Shown piece after piece: positions 57,577 through 64,000 of a stretch of 64,000 nucleotides of DNA. The stretch comes from Streptomyces sp. man185. Lineage in GTDB: Bacteria > Actinomycetota > Actinomycetes > Streptomycetales > Streptomycetaceae. The position numbers were made by a program, and so were the translations under genes. Location of the stretch: positions 1 through 64,000 of the forward strand of contig NTHE01000045.1 in the NCBI GenBank assembly GCA_002551355.1. Direction: 5' to 3'. The notes below the pieces were generated by a model. That model was given only the letters and a program-made list of their open reading frames with translations. It made no database searches and was not told the origin of the DNA. The first letter of the stretch is position 1; each line of letters opens with the position of its first letter.

Positions 57577-58869
57577 TCAACCTTTCCATACCGGCTCAGG
57601 GAGGCCGAGGTGCGACCGCAGCGTGGAGCCGGTGTATTCGGAGCGGAACGCCCCGCTCTCCTGGAGGAGCGGGACGACCCGGTCGACGATGTCGTCCAGG
57701 CCACCAGGGGTCAGATGGGGTACGAGGATGAAGCCGTCGGCGGCCCGCTGGTCGACGAACGCGGTCAGCTCCGCCGCGACGGTCCGGGGCGAGCCGATGA
57801 ACGACTGCCGGGTGGTCGTCTCGATGACGGTCCCCCGCAGCGAGAGCCCCTTGGCCTCGGCGAGCGCGCGCCAGCGGGCGACGATCGCGAAGAGGTCGCC
57901 GTGCAGGACCCGGCCCTGGGTGATCTCGGAGTCGGGGACCGGGTCGATCTCGGGGAGCGGCCCCTCGGGGTCGTACGCGGAGAGGTCGGTGCCCCAGATC
58001 TGCTCGGCGGCGAGGATCGCGTTCTGCGGGGAGACCTGCTGCCGGCGGATCTCGGCGGCCTTCTCCTGGGCCTCGGCGTCGCTGTCGCCGACCACCACGG
58101 TGACCCCGGGCATGATCTTGAGGCTGTCGGGCTCCCTGCCGTACGCCGCGAGCCGCGCCTTGACGTCGGCGTAGAAGTCCCGGCCCGCCTCCAGGGTGCC
58201 GTGCCGGGTGAAGATGATGTCGGCGGCGGAGGCGGCGAACTCCCGGCCCTCGTCGGAGTCCCCGGCCTGGATGACGACCGGGTGGCCCTGCGGCGAGCGC
58301 GGGACGGTGAACTCACCGGAGACGGTGAACTGCGGCCCTTCGTGGGCGAACGGCCGCGAGACCCCCTCGGGCGTCCAGGAGTCCCACAGCTCGCGGGCGG
58401 TGGCGACGAACTCGGCGGCCCGGGTGTACCGGTCGGCCCGGTCCAGATAGCCGCCCCGGCGGAAGTTCTCCCCGGTGAAGGCGTCGGAGGAGGTCACCAC
58501 GTTCCAGGCGGCCCGGCCCGCGCTGAGGTGGTCGAGGGTGGCGATCCTGCGGGCCAGCTCGTACGGCTCGTTGAAGGTGGCGTTGACGGTGGCGGCGAGG
58601 CCGAGCCGTTCGGTGACGGCGGCCAGCGCGTTCAGCACGGTCAGCGACTCGGGCCGGCCGACCACGTCGAGGTCGTGGACACGGCCGTTGTGCTCGCGCA
58701 GCCGCAGCCCCTCGGCCAGGAAGAAGAAGTCGAACTTCCCGCGCTCCGCCGTCCTCGCCAGCTGCTCGAAGGAGGAGAAGTCGATCTGGCTCCGGGAGCG
58801 CGGGTCGGCCCACACGGTGGTGTTGTTGACGCCCGGGAAGTGGGCGGCGAGATGCATCGGACGGGGCAC
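57577..58869 (-). CDS. LLM-class flavin monooxygenase (NtaA/SnaA/DszA type)
   Basis: A 430-residue FMNH2-dependent monooxygenase. It shows SQIDFSSFEQLARTAERGKFDFFFLAEGL, TVNATFNEPYELARRIATLDHLSAGRAAWNVVTS and PQGHPVVIQAGDSDEGREFAA, characteristic of the NtaA/SnaA/DszA branch that oxidises aminopolycarboxylates, sulfones or S-containing substrates. It needs a flavin reductase, which is not in the window. It lies 2 bp after a second LLM enzyme gene and 4 bp before the DUF1684 gene, with an amino-acid ABC transporter upstream. Confidence 0.92.
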   Translation of the reverse strand: MPRPMHLAAHFPGVNNTTVWADPRSRSQIDFSSFEQLARTAERGKFDFFFLAEGLRLREHNGRVHDLDVVGRPESLTVLNALAAVTERLGLAATVNATFNEPYELARRIATLDHLSAGRAAWNVVTSSDAFTGENFRRGGYLDRADRYTRAAEFVATARELWDSWTPEGVSRPFAHEGPQFTVSGEFTVPRSPQGHPVVIQAGDSDEGREFAASAADIIFTRHGTLEAGRDFYADVKARLAAYGREPDSLKIMPGVTVVVGDSDAEAQEKAAEIRRQQVSPQNAILAAEQIWGTDLSAYDPEGPLPEIDPVPDSEITQGRVLHGDLFAIVARWRALAEAKGLSLRGTVIETTTRQSFIGSPRTVAAELTAFVDQRAADGFILVPHLTPGGLDDIVDRVVPLLQESGAFRSEYTGSTLRSHLGLPEPVWKG

Positions 58870-58871
58870 GG

Positions 58872-59948
58872 TCAGGCCTCCTTCGCGGCGGTCCTGGCGG
58901 CGGCGTACCGGCTGGCGGGGCGCACGAGCCCCAGGTGTTCGCGCAGGGTGCCGCCGGGGTGGAAGGTACGGAAGAGGCTGCGGTGCTGGAGGAGGGCCAC
59001 GGTGCCGTTGACGATCCTTTCGAGGTCACGTTCGGGGGTGATGGGCGTGAGGTGGAAGCCGTCGGCCGCGCCGGATCGGTGCCACTGGGCGATGAGGTCG
59101 GCGAGGTCGACCGGGCCGCCCCGGAAGTAGGTGCCGCGCCCGGCGAGCTGCGGCCCGGTCTCCAGACCGGGTTCCGGCGCGGTCTCCACGTCGCCGAGGT
59201 CGACGGTGAGCGCGACCAGGACCCGCAGCGCCCCGGGGTCGCGCCCGTGGGCGGCGGCCTTGCGGCGCACCTCGTCGCGGACGGCGGCGGCCTGCTCGGG
59301 GGTGGTGGCCCGGATGTGGACGACGTCGGCGTGCCGGGCGGCCGCCTCGCGGGCCGGGGCGGTGGTGGCGTCGATGACGGTGACCGGGCGGCCCTGCGGC
59401 GGGCGCGGCACGATGGCCGGACCCTTCACCGTGAAAGTGGAGCCCTCGAAGTCGACGTAGTGCAGCTTGTCCCGGTCGATGAAGCGGCCGGTGGCGGCGT
59501 CCCGGATCTCGGCGTCGTCCTCCCAGCTGTCCCACAGCCGGCCGGACACGTCGGCGACCTCACCGGCCTCCTGCCACAGCTCGGCGGGGGGCGCGGCCGG
59601 GCGTCTGCCGAAGAGCCGGGCCTCCGCCTCGGTGGTGGACACGTCCGCGCTCCAGCCCGCGCGGCCGCGGCTCACCCAGTCCAGGGTGGCGACGGCCGAG
59701 GAGACGTGGAAGGGCTCGGTGTGGGTGGTGGTGACGGTCGGGACGAGGCCGATGCGGTCGGTGGCGGGCGCGACGCGGGCGAGGACGGCGAGCGCGTCGA
59801 GCCCGGGGCGGGCGAAGGAGTCGCCGAGGGTGACGTAGTCGAGTGCGCCGTCCTCGGCGAGCTTCGCCAGCCGGAGGTAGTGCCCGGCGTCGTAGTGCGG
59901 CGGGCCGCCGATCTCGGCGGCCAGGTGGAGGGATGTACGGGCGGACAT
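58872..59948 (-). CDS. LLM-class flavin-dependent oxidoreductase
   Basis: A 358-residue bacterial luciferase-like oxidoreductase. It shows YLRLAKLAEDGALDYVTLGDSFARPGLDAL, TTHTEPFHVSSAVATLDWVSRGRAGWSADVSTTEAEARLFGR and PPQGRPVTVIDATTAPAREAAA. It is shorter than its NtaA-type neighbour and of the same fold, so the pair may act in succession or as a heteromer. It lies 111 bp after the binding-protein gene. Confidence 0.9.
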   Translation of the reverse strand: MSARTSLHLAAEIGGPPHYDAGHYLRLAKLAEDGALDYVTLGDSFARPGLDALAVLARVAPATDRIGLVPTVTTTHTEPFHVSSAVATLDWVSRGRAGWSADVSTTEAEARLFGRRPAAPPAELWQEAGEVADVSGRLWDSWEDDAEIRDAATGRFIDRDKLHYVDFEGSTFTVKGPAIVPRPPQGRPVTVIDATTAPAREAAARHADVVHIRATTPEQAAAVRDEVRRKAAAHGRDPGALRVLVALTVDLGDVETAPEPGLETGPQLAGRGTYFRGGPVDLADLIAQWHRSGAADGFHLTPITPERDLERIVNGTVALLQHRSLFRTFHPGGTLREHLGLVRPASRYAAARTAAKEA

Positions 59949-60059
59949 AAGCGGGGACCTCTCGGGTCGACGGTCGGCCGGGGCCTCGCGGAGCCGCTCG
60001 CCGGCCGCGCGCCGGACGGGACGCGCGGCCGGCAGCGGGGGCTCCGGACGGCCTGGGCG

Positions 60060-61034
60060 TCAGCTCTTGGTCTTGGGCAGGCCGGGCGGGTTGATCTCCG
60101 ACTTCTCCACGGCCTCGCCGGTCAGTCCCCAGCGCTTCAGGACCTTGCCGTAGGAGCCGTCCTCGATGATGTGGTCGATCGCGGCGGCGTACGCCTTCAC
60201 CAGGCCGCTGTCCTTCTTGGTGGTGGCGGCGATCTTGCCCTGGAGGTCGCCGCCGGCGCCGGAGAGCTGGCCGATGATCTCGGACTGTCCGGCCGAGGCG
60301 ACGTGGTAGGCGGCGGTGGGGCTCGGGCCGAGGTGGGCGTCGATGCGGCCGGACTGGAGGGCCAGGTAGTAGTCGGTGTCCTTCTGGAAGTACTTGATGT
60401 CCACCGGCTCGCGCCCGGCCTTGACGTTCTCCTCGCTCCACTCGACGAGGATCTTCTCCTGGTTGGTGCCGGAGGAGACCGAGATCGTCTTCCCGGCGAC
60501 GTCGGCGGGTTCCTTCACCTTCCAGCCTGAGCCCTTCTTGGCCTCGAAGGCGATGTTGTCGAGCCGGTAGGTGGCGAAGTCGTACTTCTCCTTGCGCTCC
60601 TCGGTCACCGTGACGTTGGAGAGGACGGCGTCGAACTTGGAGCTGTCCAGGCCGACGAAGAGGTTCTCCCAGGAGACCTCCTCGAACTGCGGCTTCAGGC
60701 CGAGGGTGTCGGCGACGAGGGTGGCGATGTCGATCTCGGATCCGATGCGGGTCTTGTCGTCGGTGGCGTAGAAGCCGAGTGGTGGCGAGGCGTCCGCGCT
60801 GGCCCCGATCCGCAGCGTGCCGCGCTTGCGGACCGCCTCGGGGACGAGGTCGGCGGCGGCCGCCGTCTCCCTGCCTCTGATCCGGTCCTGGTCGGGTCCG
60901 ATGTTGACCCCGCTGTCCTTCTGGCCCTTCGGGGCCGCCAGGTCGGTGGCGGGGTCGGAGGCGCCGCAGGCGGTGAGCAGACCGGTGGCGGTGAGCGTGG
61001 CGAGGGCGAGAGTGGTGCTGCGGCGGACGGACAC
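60060..61034 (-). CDS. Amino-acid-type ABC transporter substrate-binding lipoprotein
   Basis: A 324-residue binding protein. A lipoprotein signal with lipobox LLTAC (Cys at about 23) anchors it outside. The PBPb/FliY-like core is RKRGTLRIGASADASPPLGFYATDDKTRIGSEIDIATLVAD, KFDAVLSNVTVTEERKEKYDF and LALQSGRIDAHLGPSPTAAYHV. The ligand is expected to be a polar amino acid or amino-acid-like compound. It lies 38 bp downstream of the ATPase gene, in the order permease, ATPase, binding protein. Confidence 0.92.
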   Translation of the reverse strand: MSVRRSTTLALATLTATGLLTACGASDPATDLAAPKGQKDSGVNIGPDQDRIRGRETAAAADLVPEAVRKRGTLRIGASADASPPLGFYATDDKTRIGSEIDIATLVADTLGLKPQFEEVSWENLFVGLDSSKFDAVLSNVTVTEERKEKYDFATYRLDNIAFEAKKGSGWKVKEPADVAGKTISVSSGTNQEKILVEWSEENVKAGREPVDIKYFQKDTDYYLALQSGRIDAHLGPSPTAAYHVASAGQSEIIGQLSGAGGDLQGKIAATTKKDSGLVKAYAAAIDHIIEDGSYGKVLKRWGLTGEAVEKSEINPPGLPKTKS

Positions 61035-61072
61035 GTACGTGCTCCTTGCGTGGGAAGAGGGGGTGGGGTGGT

Positions 61073-61846
61073 TCAGAGGACCTTGGAGAGGAACGCGCGG
61101 GTGCGCTCCTGGGTGGGACGGTCGAGCACCTCGGCTGGCGGGCCCTGTTCGACGACGCGGCCCTCGTCCATGAAGACGACGGTGTCGGCGACCTCGCGGG
61201 CGAAGCCGATCTCGTGGGTGACGACGATCATCGTGGTGCCGCCGTGCGCCAGGTCCTTGATGACGTCGAGGACCTCGCCGACGAGTTCGGGGTCGAGGGC
61301 GGAGGTCGGCTCGTCGAAGAGCAGCAGGCGGGGTTCCAGCGCCAGGGCGCGGGCGATGGCGACGCGCTGCTGCTGGCCGCCGGAGAGCTGTCCGGGGTAG
61401 GCGGACGCCTTGTCGGAGAGGCCGACCCGGTCGAGGAGCTTCTCGGCTGCCGCCACGGCCTCCCTGCGGGGGCGGCGCAGCGCGGAGATCGGCGCCTCGA
61501 TGATGTTCTCCAGGACGGTGAGGTGCGGGAAGAGGTTGAAGTTCTGGAAGACGAACCCGATCCTGGTGCGCTGACGCAGCACCTCGCGTTCGCGGAGCTC
61601 GTAGAGCTTGTCGCCGTCCCTGCGGTAGCCGACGAGGGTGCCGTCCACGCTGATCCAGCCCCGGTCGACCTTCTCCAGGTGGTTGATGGTGCGCAGCAGG
61701 GTGGACTTGCCGGATCCGGAGGGGCCGAGGACGACGGTGACCTCGCCGGGCCGGACCGACAGGTCGATCCCGCGCAGCACCTCCAGGGAGCCGAACCTCT
61801 TGTGCACGGAGCGGATTTCGACCATGGCATCGCTGGGTGCGCTCAT
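61073..61846 (-). CDS. Amino-acid-type ABC transporter ATP-binding protein
   Basis: A 257-residue ATPase of the GlnQ/HisP kind. Walker A is GPSGSGKST, the Q-loop FQNFNLFPHLTV, the signature LSGGQQQRVAIARAL, Walker B LLLFDEPTSALDPE and the H-loop VTHEIGFA. It begins at ATG 61846 and overlaps the permease stop by 4 bp (ATGA). Confidence 0.96.
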   Translation of the reverse strand: MSAPSDAMVEIRSVHKRFGSLEVLRGIDLSVRPGEVTVVLGPSGSGKSTLLRTINHLEKVDRGWISVDGTLVGYRRDGDKLYELREREVLRQRTRIGFVFQNFNLFPHLTVLENIIEAPISALRRPRREAVAAAEKLLDRVGLSDKASAYPGQLSGGQQQRVAIARALALEPRLLLFDEPTSALDPELVGEVLDVIKDLAHGGTTMIVVTHEIGFAREVADTVVFMDEGRVVEQGPPAEVLDRPTQERTRAFLSKVL

Positions 61847-62772
61847 CGCACGGCCCCCTTGGCGTAGTGACGTTCGACGTAGTGCTGGAGGACGGAGAGA
61901 GCGGTGGTGAGCAGGATGTACCAGACGGTGGCGACCATCAGCAGGGGCACGACCCGGCCGTTGCGGCCGTAGACCACCTGCACCTGGTAGAAGAGTTCGC
62001 CGATCGCCATGACGGAGACGATCGAGGTGCCCTTGAACAGCGAGATGATCTCGTTGGCGGCGTTGGGCAGGATGGAGCGCATCGCCTGCGGGAGCACGAT
62101 GCGCCGCAGCTGCCGGAGCTTGGGGATCCCGAGGGCGGCGGCCGCCTCCAACTGACCTCCGTCGACGGCCAGTACGCCACCGCGCACGATCTCCGCCGCG
62201 TACGCGGCCTGGTGGAGGGCAAGACCGAGAACGGCCGCGCTCGTCGCCCCGACGAGGTTCATCGTGTCGAAGGCGAAGAAGCCGGGCCCGAACGGGATGC
62301 CGAACTGCAACTCCTTGTAGAGATAGGCGAGGTTGAACCAGAACAGCAGCTGCACGATGAGCGGGATCGAGCGAAACGCCCAGATGTAGCCGTACGCGAC
62401 CGTCCTCAGGAACACGCTCGCCGACAGCCGCATGAAGGCCAGGACGATGCCGAGGGCGAAGCCGATCGCCGTTCCGTAGATGGTCAGCTGGAGAGTGATC
62501 CAGACGGCTTTCAGGATGGTCGGCGCGGTGAAGAACTGCGCGAAGACGTCCCATTCCCAGCCGGGGTTGGTGATCAGCCCGTTGAGGAACTGGGCCAGCA
62601 GGACGGCCGTCGCGACGATGGCGACCCACCGCCAGGGGTGGCGTACGGGCACGACGGTCAGCGCTTCGTTGTCCGCGCCGGGTCCGGCCGCCTTCTCGGC
62701 GGGCGGATCGGCAGGCGGATCTGCGGAGGGCTTGAGGGGTGGGTCGATGGGTGGATCGCTGGTCAGCGACAT
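61843..62772 (-). CDS. Amino-acid-type ABC transporter permease
   Basis: A 309-residue permease of the HisMQ family. A Pro/Asp-rich cytoplasmic N-terminus (DPPIDPPLKPSADPPADPP) precedes about six helices. The EAA loop, which contacts the ATPase, reads GGQLEAAAALGIPKLRQLRRIVLPQA. Only one permease gene is present, so it is likely a homodimer. AGGACTCCTCTC precedes the ATG. Confidence 0.93.
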   Translation of the reverse strand: MSLTSDPPIDPPLKPSADPPADPPAEKAAGPGADNEALTVVPVRHPWRWVAIVATAVLLAQFLNGLITNPGWEWDVFAQFFTAPTILKAVWITLQLTIYGTAIGFALGIVLAFMRLSASVFLRTVAYGYIWAFRSIPLIVQLLFWFNLAYLYKELQFGIPFGPGFFAFDTMNLVGATSAAVLGLALHQAAYAAEIVRGGVLAVDGGQLEAAAALGIPKLRQLRRIVLPQAMRSILPNAANEIISLFKGTSIVSVMAIGELFYQVQVVYGRNGRVVPLLMVATVWYILLTTALSVLQHYVERHYAKGAVR

Positions 62773-62852
62773 GAGAGGAGTCCTTGGGCGCGGAGGCGGC
62801 GGCGGTACGGGAAGGAGGGCCGGTGGTACGGGAGGGTGGCCCGGCGGGCTCG

Positions 62853-64000
62853 TCAGGAGGCGAGTCGACCGCGACAGGAGAGGTCGCGCAGGAAGGTGAG
62901 GGCGGCGCGCGCCGCGGCGTCGTTCTGCCGGAAGGCGGGTCCGCCGGTACGGGGCCGGGTGAAGGCTCCGCTGCTGCGGGCGGTGGTGAACGGGCCCAGC
63001 GCGAAGCGGCGCGGGTGCGGGCGGCCCGCACGGTCCAGCACCCGGCTGTCGGCCGGGTCCACGGAGAGCAGGCCGGTGTCGGTGACAGCGGCCCCGTCGT
63101 CGCGCAGGGCGCGCAGCAGGGGGCTCGCGGTGTGCCGGAGCGAGGGGTCGGGAAGCCTGGCCTCGACCAGCGCGCGGGCCTCGGTGCGGACGCCGGGGAC
63201 GGTGGCGCTCCGCGCCCGGAACAGGCCCTGCTCCTCGTCGGGCTCCACGGTGAGGCCGCCGCCGAGGAAGCGGACGACGCCGGCCCGGGAGAGGGCCAGG
63301 AGCTGCTGGAGGCGGGGGCCCGGCGGGCCGGAGGCGAGGTAGCTGAAGAAGCCGTGCCACCAGCCGCCGATGTCGCCGAGCCGGATGAGCCGGGCGTAGG
63401 CGGTGAGCAGCCCGAGGAAGACCGCGAGGTCCTCGCTGTGCGCCGGGTCGTGACGTCGGGTCAGGTCGGCGGTGATGTAGGCGCGCAGGGCTTCCTGGAG
63501 GGCTTCGGGCGAGTCGTGGCGGACTCCGTCGAGGGGCCGGTCGAGGGCGTCGAGGTCGAGCCGGTCGGCGGGGTCGGGCACGGCCTCGGCGATCAGGCCG
63601 GCCAGCTCGGGACTGCCCGGGTCGGCGGCGGCGTACTTCTCGGCGAAGACCTCGTGGGCCAGGGCGGTGCGCTCGGGGTGGGCGGTGAACAGCCGGTGGT
63701 AGTGGGCGTGGCCCAGCTCCTTCGCGACCGCCGGCCAGACATCGCGGCCGAAGTCGAGCGGCCCGGGCCCGCTCAGCAGCTCCTCGATCCACTCGGGCCC
63801 CAAGTACTGCGGCAGCGGCGGGCGTTCGCCGGTCCAGGCGTAGCCGATCTTCGCGTGGTACGGAACGCCGCGCCGCGATCCGACGTACAGCACGGGTTCA
63901 CGGCCGGACGGCACGTACGCGCCGTTCTCGTGGCGGCCGCCGCGCCCTTCGGTGAGCAGGACCATCAGGTCGATGAAGGCGAGCCCGAAGCCCCGGACGA
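62853..64000 (-). CDS. FAD/NAD(P)-binding protein, C-terminal part (cut by window edge)
   Basis: At least 382 residues of a large protein whose start lies beyond the right edge; the visible frame begins VRGFGLAFIDLMVLLTEGRGG. This GLAFIDL block followed by GREPVLYVGSRRGVPYHAK is typical of the FAD-NAD(P)-binding family found in actinobacterial secondary operons. The C-terminal half is helical with VRTEARALVEARLPDPSL and GPFTTARSSGAFTRPRTGGPAFRQNDAAARA. Its stop is 80 bp before the permease gene, and it is probably the upstream member of the operon. It could be an additional flavin oxidase for the imported compound. Confidence 0.75.
   Translation of the reverse strand, partial: VRGFGLAFIDLMVLLTEGRGGRHENGAYVPSGREPVLYVGSRRGVPYHAKIGYAWTGERPPLPQYLGPEWIEELLSGPGPLDFGRDVWPAVAKELGHAHYHRLFTAHPERTALAHEVFAEKYAAADPGSPELAGLIAEAVPDPADRLDLDALDRPLDGVRHDSPEALQEALRAYITADLTRRHDPAHSEDLAVFLGLLTAYARLIRLGDIGGWWHGFFSYLASGPPGPRLQQLLALSRAGVVRFLGGGLTVEPDEEQGLFRARSATVPGVRTEARALVEARLPDPSLRHTASPLLRALRDDGAAVTDTGLLSVDPADSRVLDRAGRPHPRRFALGPFTTARSSGAFTRPRTGGPAFRQNDAAARAALTFLRDLSCRGRLAS

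Overview
The window is chromosomal DNA from a Streptomyces. It is very GC-rich with strong third-position GC bias. It uses many GTG/TTG starts and 4-bp ATGA/GTGA overlaps, and it carries typical actinomycete families: streptogrisins, prokaryotic phospholipase A2, SoxR, AA10 LPMO and CitMHS. The protease at 55618-56517 matches the S. griseus streptogrisin B precursor almost residue for residue as I recall it, so a member of the S. griseus clade is likely. I see no tRNA, rRNA, CRISPR array, transposase or phage gene.

Layout. (1) 1-6.8 kb looks like the edge of a small aromatic biosynthetic cluster: a LuxC-like reductase (cut by the window), an adenylate-forming/LuxE-like enzyme and an MIO tyrosine aminomutase/ammonia-lyase on one strand, and divergently a PhyH-type dioxygenase and an O-methyltransferase, followed by a LuxR-type regulator. 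(2) 7.2-15.6 kb holds soxR and two TetR circuits with recognisable operators. One pairs a TetR gene with a MaoC hydratase. The other links a TetR gene, an acyl-CoA dehydrogenase and a distant ALDH-ADH operon through matching 17-bp palindromes. (3) 15.8-31.9 kb is general metabolism: DinB, MFS, CitMHS, a molybdopterin oxidoreductase, hmgA, regulators, an ISP-type specificity-domain protein, a CoA transferase, a secreted esterase, an AAA+ ATPase and a GNAT/DUF402 pair. (4) 32.0-37.9 kb is a tctCBA tricarboxylate transporter operon. It continues into a methyltransferase-NUDIX-VOC fusion and is divergent from an orphan CitB-type response regulator. (5) 38.1-43.4 kb encodes secreted and surface enzymes: a sortase-type LPMO, a lipase, PLA2 and a streptogrisin.

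(6) 44.7-55.4 kb is the most unusual part. It is an apparently complete FxSxx-COOH system: fxsA (RiPP precursor ending F-S-S-A-L), fxsB (radical SAM/SPASM maturase with a degenerate metallohydrolase extension), fxsC (TIR-like) and fxsT (ParA-like ATPase, TIR, NB-ARC and TPR). Next to it are a 2-TM protein and a convergent SLATT-like/SLOG pair, which are families of nucleotide-centred conflict systems. The whole block lies between two streptogrisin genes. I infer a peptide-linked signalling or immunity island.

(7) 56.7-64 kb is one long operon with an amino-acid-type ABC transporter, two flavin-dependent (LLM) monooxygenases, a DUF1684 protein and an FAD/NAD(P)-binding protein (cut by the window). 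It probably imports and oxidatively breaks down an organosulfur or amino-acid-like compound.
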